Shown here: positions 47,908-56,213 of the stretch, piece by piece
Numbering within the stretch: position 1 is the first letter of the stretch
How the letters are laid out: every line of letters begins with the position of its first letter
Origin: Caulobacter sp.
Lineage (GTDB): Bacteria > Pseudomonadota > Alphaproteobacteria > Caulobacterales > Caulobacteraceae
NCBI GenBank assembly: GCA_017745235.1
Contig: JAGHZU010000004.1
Location: forward strand, 1-64,000
Length of the DNA stretch: 64,000 nt
Reading direction: 5' to 3'
Notes under the pieces: generated by a model
What the model was told of the DNA's origin: nothing
Seen by the model: only the letters and a program-made list of their open reading frames with translations
Databases searched by the model: none
Position numbers and translations under genes: made by a program

Positions 47908-48381
47908 ATGAAGCTCGATCGGTTCGACCGCCACCTTCTCAACCTCGTCCAGGCCGACGCGGGACAGACCTCAGAACTTTTGGCCCAGCAGGTGGCGCTA
48001 TCGCCGTCGGCGGTGCAGCGACGGCTGCGACGTTTGAAAGATGAGGGCGTGATCGCTCGCCAGACCGCCGTGCTGGAGCCACGCAAGGTGGGACGCCCCA
48101 CCTTCTTCATCGTCTCGCTGGAGATCGAGCGCGACCGCCCCGAACTGCTGGCCTCACTGCGCGCCTGGCTCGCCGCCGAGCCGCATGTCCAGCAGGCCTT
48201 CTATGTGACCGGGGAGGCCGACTTCATCCTGGTGGTGACCGCGCCCGACACCGAAACCTATGACGAACTGATGTCGCGCCTGGCCGTCGAAAATCCCAAC
48301 GTGCGCAAGTTCACCACCAATGTCGCCCTGGGCGTGGTCAAGCGCGGCCTGTCGATCCCCGTCCCGTTGGACGAGGACTGA
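47908..48381 (+). CDS. Lrp/AsnC family transcriptional regulator
   Basis: A 157-residue Lrp protein. Residues 1-60 form the helix-turn-helix (LDRFDRHLLNLVQADAGQTSELLAQQVALSPSAVQRRLRRLKDEGVI) and the rest the RAM sensor domain (FYVTGEADFILVVTAPDTETYDELMSRL... NVRKFTTNVALGVVKRG). The ATG at 47908 begins the conserved domain; a longer frame to 47800 adds non-conserved residues. It ends six bases from the convergent metA. Its effector is probably an amino acid. Confidence 0.9.
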   Translation: MKLDRFDRHLLNLVQADAGQTSELLAQQVALSPSAVQRRLRRLKDEGVIARQTAVLEPRKVGRPTFFIVSLEIERDRPELLASLRAWLAAEPHVQQAFYVTGEADFILVVTAPDTETYDELMSRLAVENPNVRKFTTNVALGVVKRGLSIPVPLDED

Positions 48382-48387
48382 CCAGCC

Positions 48388-49305
48388 TCAGCGCCCGATG
48401 GCGGCCTTCTCGAACGGCGTGGTCTGGTAGATCTCGTTGAGCCAGTTGCCGAACAGCAGGTGGGCGTGGCTGCGCCAGCGGTTGCGCGGCTCGCGCGCGG
48501 GGTCGTCGCCCGGAAAGTAATGGCGCGGCACGGGCGTCGTCGGGTCCAGCGCGGCGTCACGCACATATTCGGCCTGCAAGGTGCCGGCCTCGTATTCGGG
48601 GTGATTGAACATGTGCAGCGCCCGGTGCGGGGCGTCCTCGAGCAGGCACAAGCCCGCCTCGTCCGAGTCCAGCAGCACTTTCAGGGAGCCGTCCTCCGGC
48701 AAGTCGGCCTCGCGCACCTCGGTCCAGCGCGAGACCGGGATGTCGATCTCGTCCGACAGGCCCCGCAGATAGGGCGAGGACGGGGCGCGGTTGGCGTGGC
48801 CGAAGACGCCAGAGCGCTTCTCGGCTAGGCCGTGCTTGGGCACGCCGTGGAAGTGATGAACCGCCGCCTGCGCGCCCCAGCACACCGTGAAGGTCGAATG
48901 CACGTGGGTCTGGGTCCAGTCCAGGATCCGCTGCAGCTCCTCCCAGTAGGACACCTCTTCGAACGGCAGGGTCTCGACCGGAGCCCCGGTGATGATAAAG
49001 CCGTCGAAGGTCTCCTCCCGCACATCCTCCCAGGCGCGATAGAAGGCCGCCATGTGGTCTGCCGAGGTGTTGCGGGGCGTGTGACTGCTCAACCGCACCA
49101 GCGACAGCTCGATCTGCAGCGGCGAGCCGCCCAGCAGGCGCGCGAACTGGGTCTCGGTGCGAGGCTTGTCGGGCATCAGGTTCAACAGGCCGATGTGCAA
49201 GGGACGGATGTCCTGGCGAGCGGCCTCGGTCTCGCGCATCACCACTACGCCTTCGGCCTCCAGCGTCACGCGGGCGGGCAGGTCGTCGGCAATCTTGATC
49301 GGCAT
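48388..49305 (-). CDS. metA: Homoserine O-acyltransferase MetA
   Basis: A 305-residue enzyme that acylates homoserine, the first committed step of methionine synthesis. Motifs: [23 protein letters not shown] at the start, [44 protein letters not shown], the catalytic cysteine in [16 protein letters not shown], and [11 protein letters not shown] near the end. The family includes both succinyl and acetyl transferases; the acyl donor is not assigned here. A 200-base leader precedes the gene and may be regulatory. Confidence 0.95.
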   Translation of the reverse strand: MPIKIADDLPARVTLEAEGVVVMRETEAARQDIRPLHIGLLNLMPDKPRTETQFARLLGGSPLQIELSLVRLSSHTPRNTSADHMAAFYRAWEDVREETFDGFIITGAPVETLPFEEVSYWEELQRILDWTQTHVHSTFTVCWGAQAAVHHFHGVPKHGLAEKRSGVFGHANRAPSSPYLRGLSDEIDIPVSRWTEVREADLPEDGSLKVLLDSDEAGLCLLEDAPHRALHMFNHPEYEAGTLQAEYVRDAALDPTTPVPRHYFPGDDPAREPRNRWRSHAHLLFGNWLNEIYQTTPFEKAAIGR

Positions 49306-49505
49306 TCTGGAAGGGCCCTGTCCTCGAATTCGGCGCGGGACGGAGCTGGGACATCACCCGTTTCGTTGCCGCCTCGGCCACATCCCCCCACGCTGGGAGC
49401 GCCACCTTGCTCGGGAAGCAGGTTGGCGTCGGACCAGAGGCCCAACTCTTGATGCGATTCGACGTCTACAGCGGCGTTCGGTTCGCCGCAAGCGGTCCGG
49501 TGGCC
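49306..49505 (-). promoter_or_regulatory. metA leader with structured RNA potential
   Basis: The 200 bases between the importer gene and metA hold no supported gene. On the minus strand the leader can form a 10-bp stem with two mismatches (49418-49427 with 49401-49410) followed by a second short stem CTCCCA-GCG-TGGGGG and a GGCAACGAAAC stretch. Genes for methionine synthesis often have SAM-sensing leaders. I do not see the SAM-I or SAM-II core, so this is a candidate only. Confidence 0.35.
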
Positions 49506-51050
49506 TCAAGGCCGCAGACCCGCCTCCAGCGCCTTGGCGGCCTGGGCCGGCGTGCGCTTGTCCGCGTCGCGATCGACCGAGTAGTTGGCCGCCCGCATGG
49601 CCTGGACCGTGATCGCCCCATCCAGCCCCGCCAGCGCCTCGTGCAGCCGACGGTCGTCCGCCCTGCCCGGCGCTGCCAGCAACACCGCATCGTACGGCGG
49701 CAGCGCGCCCTTCGGATCCGCCAGCACCACCAGGTCGTCGGCGGCGATGCGTCCGTCGCTGGAAAAGGCCGAGATCACGTCGGCCTCGCCCGAACCGAGG
49801 GCGCGGTACATGAAGGTGGGCTGGAACTGGCGCCGGGCCTTGAAGCGCAGGCCATAGGCGCGCTCGACGCTGGCCCATTCCGGGCGCGAGAAGAACTCCA
49901 GGTCCCCGCCCATGGTCAGTTGCGGAGCCTTGGCCGACAGGTCGGCCAGGGTCCTGATCCCAAGGGCTTGCGCACGGTCGCGACGCATGGCCAGGGCGTA
50001 GGCGTTCTCGAACCCCAGCGGAGCCAGCAGCACGACCCCGTCGCGGCGCTTCAACTCGGCCCGCAGCCCGTCCAGCACGGCGGCGCGGCCGGGGTTGTCC
50101 TTGCGGTTCAGGACGTTGGACCACAGCGTGCCGGAATAGTCGACATAGGCGTCGATCTCGCCGGCGGCCAAGGCGCGATAGGCGACAGCCGAGCCCAGGT
50201 TGATCTTGCGGGTGACGCGCGCGCCCTTCCCTTCCAGTCGGTCTGCCATCAGTTCGGCCAGGATGTATTGCTCGGAGAAATTCTTGGCCCCGATCACATA
50301 GCTGGCCGGGCGGGGCGCAAGATCGGCGGCCAGAGGAGCCAGGGCCGCGACCAGGCCGATCGCCAGGCCCGCCGCGCCCGCGCCCCAGACGCGCCGATCA
50401 CGCCGCTCGGCCCCGCGCTCGACCAGCCCCAGCAGTTGGTCCACGACCAGGGCCAGCACGGCCGAGGCGACGCAGCCGGTCAGGACCATGGCCCAGTTTT
50501 CGGTCTGCAGGCCCGAGAAGATGTAGTCGCCCAGCGAGGTTTGGCCGACAGGTGTGGAGAGCGTCGCCGCGCCGATCGTCCAGACCGCGGCGGTGCGCAC
50601 ACCCGCCATGATCACCGGCAGGGCCAGGGGCAGCTCCACGCGCCACAACCGTTGGCGGTCGGTCATGCCAACGCCCCGCGCGGCTTCGACCACCGCGGGG
50701 TCCACGCCGGTCAGGCCGGCCACGGTGTTCCGCAGGATCGGCAGCATCGAATAGAGGGTCAGGGCCAGCAGCGACGGCAGAAAGCCCAGAGCCGAGAAGC
50801 CGTGACCCAAAGTGGCCCGGGCCAGGTTCGAGAGCAGCAGCAGCAGCGGATAGAACAGGGCCAGCAAGGCCAGGCTCGGAATGGTCTGGACCAGCCCGCT
50901 CAGGGCTAGGGCCGGCCAGCGGACGCGTGGATGGCGCGCGGCGGCGACGCCCAGGGGCAGAGCGACCAGCAGGCCCAGGATCAGGGCCGCCGCCGACAGC
51001 AGCACGTGCCAGGCCAGACGCTCGGGCAAAAGGGACAGAAGGCTATTCAC
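49506..51050 (-). CDS. ABC importer permease fused to substrate-binding protein (OpuBC/EgtU type)
   Basis: A 514-residue fusion. Residues 1-215 are a five- to six-helix permease with the EAA-type loop (VVEAARGVGMTDRQRLWRVELPLALPVIMAGVRTA); residues about 245-514 are a periplasmic glycine-betaine-type binding domain (IGAKNFSEQYILAELMADRLEGKG... AYVDYSGTLW... FSRPEW... QPTFMYRALGSGEADVISAFSSDGRI). Such fusions take up choline/betaine, or ergothioneine in the EgtU branch. The ATPase gene overlaps its start by 8 bases. Substrate is not decided by sequence. Confidence 0.9.
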   Translation of the reverse strand: MNSLLSLLPERLAWHVLLSAAALILGLLVALPLGVAAARHPRVRWPALALSGLVQTIPSLALLALFYPLLLLLSNLARATLGHGFSALGFLPSLLALTLYSMLPILRNTVAGLTGVDPAVVEAARGVGMTDRQRLWRVELPLALPVIMAGVRTAAVWTIGAATLSTPVGQTSLGDYIFSGLQTENWAMVLTGCVASAVLALVVDQLLGLVERGAERRDRRVWGAGAAGLAIGLVAALAPLAADLAPRPASYVIGAKNFSEQYILAELMADRLEGKGARVTRKINLGSAVAYRALAAGEIDAYVDYSGTLWSNVLNRKDNPGRAAVLDGLRAELKRRDGVVLLAPLGFENAYALAMRRDRAQALGIRTLADLSAKAPQLTMGGDLEFFSRPEWASVERAYGLRFKARRQFQPTFMYRALGSGEADVISAFSSDGRIAADDLVVLADPKGALPPYDAVLLAAPGRADDRRLHEALAGLDGAITVQAMRAANYSVDRDADKRTPAQAAKALEAGLRP

Positions 51051-51807
51051 CGGCCAGCTCCCGCAGGCGCGCGGCCTGACGACGAGGCGCCTGCATCAAC
51101 GCCTCCACCGCCGGGTCGGGATGACCGGCCAGCAGCGCCTTGGGCGTGTCGTCGGCGATCACCCTGCCGTCACTCATCACCACGATCCGGTCGGCCAGCA
51201 GTACAGCCTCGGCGATGTCGTGGGTGACCATCACCGTAGTCAGCGATAGTTGGTCGTGCAGGCGTCGCACATCGTCGGCCAGGGCGGCGCGGGTGATCGG
51301 GTCCAGGGCGCCGAACGGCTCGTCCATCAGCAGGATCGCCGGCCGCGCCGCCAGGGCCCGCGCCACGCCCACCCGCTGACGCTGGCCGCCGGACAGCGCG
51401 GCAGGACGCCGAACGGCCGTCTCGCGTGGGAGCGCCACCAGGTCGAGGAGCTCCTCGACCCGCGCGCGGATCGCGTCCGCCTCCCAACCCAGCAAAGTCG
51501 GCACAACGCCGATGTTCTCGGCTATCGTCAGATGGGGGAACAACCCCACCTCCTGGAAGACGTAGCCGATCCGCCGACGCAGCCCCGGGCCGTCCCGGTC
51601 GGCCGTCTCGACGCCGTCGATCCTCACCGTCCCGGCATCGGGAACCACCAGTCCGTTGATCGTCTTGAGCAAGGTGGTCTTGCCCGCGCCCGACCCGCCG
51701 ACCAGCGCCACGAAGCGCCCCTTCGGGACCGCCAGGCTCGTGGGGTGGAGCACGGTCGAGCCGCCGTAGGCCTTGCTTACGTGGTCCAGGAGGATGGCTT
51801 CGGTCAT
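51043..51807 (-). CDS. ABC importer ATP-binding subunit (OpuA/EgtV type)
   Basis: A 254-residue ATPase. Walker A is GGSGAGKTT, the Q-loop lies in YVFQEVGLFPHLT, the signature is LSGGQRQRVGVARAL, Walker B is ILLMDEPFGALD, and the switch histidine is in VTHDIAEA. It lacks the C-terminal CBS domains of osmosensing OpuCA/OpuA ATPases, which argues against osmotic gating. The ATG at 51807 is preferred; a longer frame to 51957 collides with the next gene's start region. It is first in a two-gene operon. Confidence 0.92.
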   Translation of the reverse strand: MTEAILLDHVSKAYGGSTVLHPTSLAVPKGRFVALVGGSGAGKTTLLKTINGLVVPDAGTVRIDGVETADRDGPGLRRRIGYVFQEVGLFPHLTIAENIGVVPTLLGWEADAIRARVEELLDLVALPRETAVRRPAALSGGQRQRVGVARALAARPAILLMDEPFGALDPITRAALADDVRRLHDQLSLTTVMVTHDIAEAVLLADRIVVMSDGRVIADDTPKALLAGHPDPAVEALMQAPRRQAARLRELAGE

Positions 51808-51955
51808 GCGGCTCCCGGCGGGCGAAACAAGCGGCGCCCTGTCGCAGTGGCACCCTGTCACAGTCTGCCGGATCGCCTGACGTGGGAAGTCTATTGCAAC
51901 CCCTGATTCTGGGCGCGACGATTTCGCGTCGGGGATCGGCTCGGAGGAGACGATC

Positions 51956-52189
51956 ATGGCCGCCAGCTACAGCGCCCGTCCGTTCGAAGCACGTGTGAGC
52001 CCCGCGGGCATGCGCGCCCGCGCGGTCAACCGTCGCCTGCGATGGGCCGTAATGCTGATGGTCGTCTGCAACGCCCTGGTCTGGGGCGGCATGATCGCCG
52101 TCACCCTGGGCGTCCTCGACCCCAATCACGTGGCTGCCCGCCTGGGCGACGAGATCGCTCGCCTGATCGCCGCGTATGGGCCGCGCTGA
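51956..52189 (+). CDS. Small single-helix membrane protein
   Basis: A 77-residue protein with a basic N-terminal half (ARAVNRRLRW) and one membrane helix (AVMLMVVCNALVWGGMIAVTLGVL, about residues 31-54). GGAGGAGA is seven bases before the ATG, and a terminator follows the stop, so it looks like a real short transcription unit. I recognise no family. It is divergent from the ABC importer operon. Confidence 0.6.
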   Translation: MAASYSARPFEARVSPAGMRARAVNRRLRWAVMLMVVCNALVWGGMIAVTLGVLDPNHVAARLGDEIARLIAAYGPR

Positions 52190-52221
52190 ACCCATTTATC
52201 CCTGACGTCCCCTGAAACTGA

Positions 52222-52254
52222 AAGGGCGGAGCCTCGCGGCCCCGCCCTTCTTTT
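52222..52254 (+). terminator. Terminator between small membrane-protein gene and fliE
   Basis: An 8-bp outer stem (52222-52229 with 52242-52249) plus an inner GCC/GGC pair is followed on the plus strand by CTTTT. It can serve the small membrane-protein gene and perhaps the convergent flgB-flgC-fliE unit. Confidence 0.75.
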
Positions 52255-52275
52255 GGTCTGATGCGATCGCCGTCG

Positions 52276-52584
52276 TCAGATCGGCATGCGCATGATTTCC
52301 TGGTAGGCCGAGATCACCTGGTCGCGGACGGCCATCACCGTATCGAGGCTGGCCTCGGCCGAGGAGATGGCGGTGACCACGTCGATCAGCTCGGCCTTGC
52401 CGGCCGCCTGCTGAGCGATCTTGGTCTCGGCGTGGCGCGAGGCCTGGACGGTGTCGGTCATGGCCGACTTCAGGAGCGCCCCGAAGTCCATGCCCTTCTT
52501 CACCTCGCCCGCGCCGCCCAGCGACGGCGTGGCCATCGAGCCGGAAGCGGCGTAGGCCTTGGCGGCGGCCAGCGGCGTCATCAT
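52276..52584 (-). CDS. fliE: Flagellar hook-basal body protein FliE
   Basis: A 102-residue protein matching Fli[70 protein letters not shown]. FliE joins the MS ring and export gate to the proximal rod. It is the last gene of flgB-flgC-fliE, 15 bases behind flgC. Two adjacent ATG codons are possible starts. Confidence 0.94.
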   Translation of the reverse strand: MMTPLAAAKAYAASGSMATPSLGGAGEVKKGMDFGALLKSAMTDTVQASRHAETKIAQQAAGKAELIDVVTAISSAEASLDTVMAVRDQVISAYQEIMRMPI

Positions 52585-52599
52585 CGTCAGCTAGCCCCC

Positions 52600-53019
52600 T
52601 TACTTGCGCAGGATGTCGAGAGTGCGCGACTCCATGGCCCGCGCCGTCTCGATGACGTTCATGTTGGCTTCGTAGGCGCGCTGCGCCTCCTTCATGTCCA
52701 GCGCCTCCACCAGGGTGTCGACGTTGGGAAGCTTGACGTAGCCCTTGGCGTCCGCAGCCGGATTGCCGGGGTCGTACTCGGTGCGGAAATCCTTCCGGTC
52801 GGGCTCGACCCGAGCCATGGCCACGCCCTCGGCGCCCTCGACCTTGGCCGGACGGAACACCGGCACCTGGCGGCGGTAAGGGTCGCCGCCGGCGGTGCGC
52901 GAGGTGGAGTTGGCGTTGGCGATGTTCTCGGCGATCACCCGCATGCGGCCCTGTTGGGCCTTCAGCGCGCTGGCCGCGACCGCCATGGTCGCCATCGACT
53001 GGGACTTGATCTCGGGCAT
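52600..53019 (-). CDS. flgC: Flagellar proximal rod protein FlgC
   Basis: A 139-residue rod protein of normal length. The N-terminal MATMAVAASALKAQQGRMRVIAENIANANSTSR carries the conserved ANxN rod motif, and the C-terminus NVDTLVEALDMKEAQRAYEANMNVIETARAMESRTLDILR is typical. It is exported without a signal peptide through the flagellar system. The gene lies 10 bases behind flgB. Confidence 0.96.
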   Translation of the reverse strand: MPEIKSQSMATMAVAASALKAQQGRMRVIAENIANANSTSRTAGGDPYRRQVPVFRPAKVEGAEGVAMARVEPDRKDFRTEYDPGNPAADAKGYVKLPNVDTLVEALDMKEAQRAYEANMNVIETARAMESRTLDILRK

Positions 53020-53029
53020 CTAGCTTCCC

Positions 53030-53488
53030 CTAGCCGCCGGGCCGACGCGTGGACGTCTTCAGCATGGCCATGGCCTTCTGGTAGAAACCGACGGCGGCGT
53101 CGTAATTCATCCGCGCGTCGGTCATCTTGAGCATCTGGTCCTCGAGGGTCACGGCGTTGCCGTCGAGGGTGGTTTCGGTGTCGGCGCCTTCGGGGGCGCG
53201 CCACAGGGTCGGCGGCTTGGACGGCGCCATGTGCGCGGCGCTGGTGGCCATCATCTGCACGCCGGCCGAAGGCTGAGCCACCGGACCGCCGCGCCAGGCC
53301 TGGCCGGGGTTCTGCTGTTGGGCCATCGAAGCCTGGAAGGTGAAGCCCTTCAGATCGCGGGGCTGATATTCGGGGGTGTCGGCGTTGGCCACGTTCTGGG
53401 CGATCACCTTCTGCCGCTCGGACAGATAGCCCAGGCGGCTCTTGAGCATCGCGAAAAGGGGGATGTCGTCGGGACCCATGCGAGTCAT
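53030..53488 (-). CDS. flgB: Flagellar proximal rod protein FlgB
   Basis: A 152-residue rod protein: IPLFAMLKSRLGYLSERQKVIAQNVANADTPEYQPRDLKGF at the N-terminus and NAVTLEDQMLKMTDARMNYDAAVGFYQKAMAMLK at the C-terminus, both conserved. The start is ATG 53488 or 53479; neither has a good ribosome site. It heads the flgB-flgC-fliE operon and faces a CtrA-type box just upstream. Confidence 0.94.
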   Translation of the reverse strand: MTRMGPDDIPLFAMLKSRLGYLSERQKVIAQNVANADTPEYQPRDLKGFTFQASMAQQQNPGQAWRGGPVAQPSAGVQMMATSAAHMAPSKPPTLWRAPEGADTETTLDGNAVTLEDQMLKMTDARMNYDAAVGFYQKAMAMLKTSTRRPGG

Positions 53489-53503
53489 GGTGAAGAAACA
53501 GGG

Positions 53504-53518
53504 TTAATTCGGCATTAA
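53504..53518. promoter_or_regulatory. CtrA box between flgB and fliO
   Basis: TTAA (53504-53507), seven bases, TTAA (53515-53518) is a perfect full CtrA-type site, in the 99-base gap between divergent flgB and fliO. It is only 16 bases from the flgB start codon and 70 from the fliO start. One site may control both flagellar operons. Confidence 0.75.
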
Positions 53519-53587
53519 GACCCCTTAAGGCACAGAAGGGTGCGGCCTCCCGCCGCGCCTTTCCCCCTTCTCGTGTCGCCGGGCGTC

Positions 53588-53905
53588 ATGGACCTTTTCG
53601 AACTGCTCCGCGCCGTCGCCGCCCTGGCCGTTACGCTCGGCCTGGTGGGCTTGGCGGGCGTGGCGCTGCGCAAGTTCGGTCCCGACGCCTTGTCCCGCCT
53701 GGCCACCCTGCGCAAGGACCGGCGGATGCAGGTGGTCGAGACGCTGGCGCTGGACCCGACCCGCCGACTGGTGCTCTTCACCATCGACGGCCAGGAGCGC
53801 CTGCTGATGCTGGGCGAGGGCAAGCTGCTAGACTGGGAATCGAACGGAGAGGCCGCGCCGGCGGCCGTCCCCCTTTCGGCCATTCCTTCGGAGCCCGCGG
53901 CCTGA
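53588..53905 (+). CDS. fliO: Flagellar biosynthetic protein FliO
   Basis: A 105-residue protein with one N-terminal membrane helix (LLRAVAALAVTLGLVGLAGVAL) and a small cytoplasmic domain with RRMQVVETLALDPTRRLVLFTIDGQERLLMLGEG, the FliO signature. It helps assembly of FliP. The ATG at 53588 is used; a longer frame to 53540 runs towards the CtrA site. Its stop overlaps the fliP start codon. Confidence 0.88.
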   Translation: MDLFELLRAVAALAVTLGLVGLAGVALRKFGPDALSRLATLRKDRRMQVVETLALDPTRRLVLFTIDGQERLLMLGEGKLLDWESNGEAAPAAVPLSAIPSEPAA

Positions 53906-54705
53906 TGCGCGACCTGATCAAGCACCTGACCGGCGCCGATCCCGCCGACCTGCGCAAGGCTGCGTTCATCTCGGCGCTGGCCGCCCTGGTCACCGTGCTG
54001 GGCCCCGCCGCGGCCATGGCCCAGTCGGCGATCAACGTCGATCTCGGCACGGGCGCGGGCCTGTCCGAACGCGTGGTCCAGATGGTGGGCCTGCTGACGG
54101 TGCTGAGCCTGGCGCCGTCGATCGTGATCATGACGACCTCGTTCGTGCGCATCGTGGTGGTGCTGGGCCTGCTTCGCACGGCCATCGGCGTGCAGCAGAG
54201 TCCGCCCAACCCCGTCATCATCAGCCTGGCGCTGTTCCTGACGGCGATCGTGATGGGACCGACCTTCGAGCAGTCCTACGACGCCGGGATCAAGCCCCTG
54301 CTGGACAAGCAGATCGAGATGCCCGAGGCCTTCGATGCGGCCAGCCAGCCCGTGAAGGTGTTCATGCTGCGCCAGGTCGACCAGGACGACCTGGCCCTGT
54401 TCATCCGCCTGTCCAAGATCCAGAAGCCGAAGACCGCCGCCGAGACCCCGCTGAAGGTGGTCACGCCCGCCTTCATGATCTCCGAGCTCAAGCGCGCCTT
54501 CGAGATCGGCTTCCTGTTGTTCATCCCGTTCCTGGTCATCGACCTGGTGGTGGCCAGCGTCCTGATGAGCATGGGCATGATGATGCTGCCCCCTGCGACC
54601 GTCAGCCTACCGTTCAAGCTGATCTTCTTCGTGCTAGTGGACGGCTGGCGACTCGTCGCCGGCAGCCTGGTGGAGAGCTTCCAGCGCGGCGCCGGCGGCG
54701 GCTGA
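53905..54705 (+). CDS. fliP: Flagellar export gate protein FliP
   Basis: A 266-residue protein with a signal-like helix (near residues 14-31, ALAALVTVLGPAAAMAQS), then three or four membrane helices. The family motifs LSLAPSIVIMTTSFVRIVVVLGLLRTAIGVQQSPPNPVIISLALFLT and VVTPAFMISELKRAFEIGFLLFIPFLVIDLVVASVLMSMGMMMLPP are intact. FliP is the main subunit of the export gate with FliQ and FliR, whose genes lie 25 kb away. Translation is coupled to fliO by the ATGA-type overlap. Confidence 0.96.
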   Translation: MRDLIKHLTGADPADLRKAAFISALAALVTVLGPAAAMAQSAINVDLGTGAGLSERVVQMVGLLTVLSLAPSIVIMTTSFVRIVVVLGLLRTAIGVQQSPPNPVIISLALFLTAIVMGPTFEQSYDAGIKPLLDKQIEMPEAFDAASQPVKVFMLRQVDQDDLALFIRLSKIQKPKTAAETPLKVVTPAFMISELKRAFEIGFLLFIPFLVIDLVVASVLMSMGMMMLPPATVSLPFKLIFFVLVDGWRLVAGSLVESFQRGAGGG

Positions 54706-54728
54706 GACTCTAGAGAAGAAGAAAATCG

Positions 54729-55640
54729 ATGGGCGTTTTCGTACTGGGCTCGATCAATCTGGACGCCGTGGCGCGAGTCGACGACCTGCCCCGTCCGGGC
54801 GAGACCGTAGCCGGCATTTCGCTGGAGCTGTTCCCCGGCGGCAAGGGCGCCAACCAGGCCGTCGCCGCCGCCCGCATGGGCGCGCCCACCCGGCTGATGG
54901 GCGCGGTGGGCAAGGAAGACAGCGGCCCCAGCCTGAAGGCCAAGCTGGCCGGTTACGGCGTGCAGGTCTCCGACGTGGCCGAGCTGACTTCGATCCCCAC
55001 CGGACAAGCCCATGTCTGGGTCTCGTCCAGCGGCGAGAACATGATCGTGGTCACCGGCGGCGCCAACGCGACCCTGGGCCCGCAGCACGTGGCCGCCACG
55101 GCGCTGGAAGGGCAGCGGGTCCTGCTGTGCCAGCTGGAGACCCCCGCCCCCGCGATCGAGGCGCTGTTCCGGGCCGGCGTGGGCAAGGGCGCCCTGCGCA
55201 TCCTGAACGCCGCCCCCGCCCTGCCTCAGGGCGCGGCGCTGTTTCCGCTGACCGACATCCTGATCCTGAACCAGACCGAGCTGGCCAGCTACGCTCGCCT
55301 CGACCATGAACCCACGCGCCTGGAAGAGGTCTCGCGCGCGGCTCGCAAGCTGATGAGCCGGCCCGACCAGACCGTGATCGTCACCCTGGGCTCGGCGGGC
55401 GTGGCCACCGTGCGCCGCGACGAGGCCTTCCTCGTCGAGGGCCGCAAGGTCAAGGCGATCGACACCACCGGCGCGGGCGACTGCTTCTGCGGCGCGCTGG
55501 CCGCCTGCCTGTCGGCCAACATGGACCTGCGCGAGGCCGTCGAACACGCCAACGCCGCCGCCGCCCTTTCGGTGCAGAAGTCGGGCGCGGCGCCGTCCAT
55601 GCCCAACCGCCGCGAAGTCGAGCAGTTCCTGGAGGCTTAG
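54729..55640 (+). CDS. Ribokinase family sugar kinase
   Basis: A 303-residue PfkB/ribokinase enzyme: LGSINLDAVARVDDLPRPGET, GGKGANQAVAAARMG (signature 1) and IDTTGAGDCFCGALAACL (signature 2, catalytic Asp). Overall it resembles RbsK, which makes ribose 5-phosphate. It lies 23 bases behind fliP, on the same strand, with no ribose transporter nearby; the metabolic role is therefore only probable. The ribosome site is weak. Confidence 0.85.
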   Translation: MGVFVLGSINLDAVARVDDLPRPGETVAGISLELFPGGKGANQAVAAARMGAPTRLMGAVGKEDSGPSLKAKLAGYGVQVSDVAELTSIPTGQAHVWVSSSGENMIVVTGGANATLGPQHVAATALEGQRVLLCQLETPAPAIEALFRAGVGKGALRILNAAPALPQGAALFPLTDILILNQTELASYARLDHEPTRLEEVSRAARKLMSRPDQTVIVTLGSAGVATVRRDEAFLVEGRKVKAIDTTGAGDCFCGALAACLSANMDLREAVEHANAAAALSVQKSGAAPSMPNRREVEQFLEA

Positions 55641-55644
55641 CCCC

Positions 55645-55929
55645 TTATCCGCCGCGCCGCCTCAGGTTCTTGCCGACCACGGCCAGGATGATCAGCACGA
55701 AGGCGGCGAGGCGGATCAGGTAGATGCCGCTGCGCTCCTCGTGCGGCGTGCCCAGCATGATCGGCAGGGCGCTGGCCACGGCCAGCAGCGCGAACGCGCC
55801 GGAAAAGGCCAGGAACAGGCGGTCGCCGGTGCGCCACCAGAACTTCAGAAAGAACAGGCCCGCCACCAGGTAACCCGCGGCCAGGGCGCCGGCGATCAGA
55901 CCCTCGATCGGCGTGATCGGGAAGCTCAT
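55645..55929 (-). CDS. DUF5985 membrane protein
   Basis: A 94-residue protein with three helices: IEGLIAGALAAGYLVAGLFFLKFW, LFLAFSGAFALLAVASALPIML and IYLIRLAAFVLIILAVVGKNL. The GLFFLKFWWRTGDRLFLAFSGAFALL segment is the DUF5985 signature. It starts with an ATGA overlap on the upstream DUF5985 gene, so the two are coupled and may form a heteromeric membrane unit. Function unknown. Confidence 0.75.
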   Translation of the reverse strand: MSFPITPIEGLIAGALAAGYLVAGLFFLKFWWRTGDRLFLAFSGAFALLAVASALPIMLGTPHEERSGIYLIRLAAFVLIILAVVGKNLRRRGG

Positions 55930-56213
55930 TCGTCGACCTCCCAGATGAAGCCGTACAGAAGGGTGGCGATCGCCAGGCCCGCCGCAGCCTGGCGATAAGG
56001 CAGCAGGTTGACCTGGGTGATGAAGATCACGAGGTCGGCCACCAGCAGCAGATTGTTCAGCGCCAGGAAGCCGAAGCTGATCGCGGTCCAGAGCAGCAGG
56101 CGCGAGCGGCCCCTCAGCCAGGCGCGGGTCAGCAAGCCCGCGCAAGTGGTGCTGGCCAGCATGCACAGGATGTAGACCGCCGTGGCGGCCGCGCCCGCCT
56201 CCGAGCTGTTCAT
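55926..56213 (-). CDS. DUF5985 membrane protein
   Basis: A 95-residue protein with three helices (TAVYILCMLASTTCAGLLTRAWL, LLWTAISFGFLALNNLLLVADLVIFI, AAAGLAIATLLYGFIW). It has the same fold as the downstream neighbour, with an acidic C-terminus (EVDE). It overlaps that gene by four bases at its stop and is itself overlapped by the upstream winged-helix gene by four bases. Function unknown. Confidence 0.72.
   Translation of the reverse strand: MNSSEAGAAATAVYILCMLASTTCAGLLTRAWLRGRSRLLLWTAISFGFLALNNLLLVADLVIFITQVNLLPYRQAAAGLAIATLLYGFIWEVDE

Noticed and set aside
49306..49505. A known SAM-I or SAM-II riboswitch before metA
   Set aside because: I looked for the SAM-I and SAM-II core elements and did not find them, so no named riboswitch is claimed.
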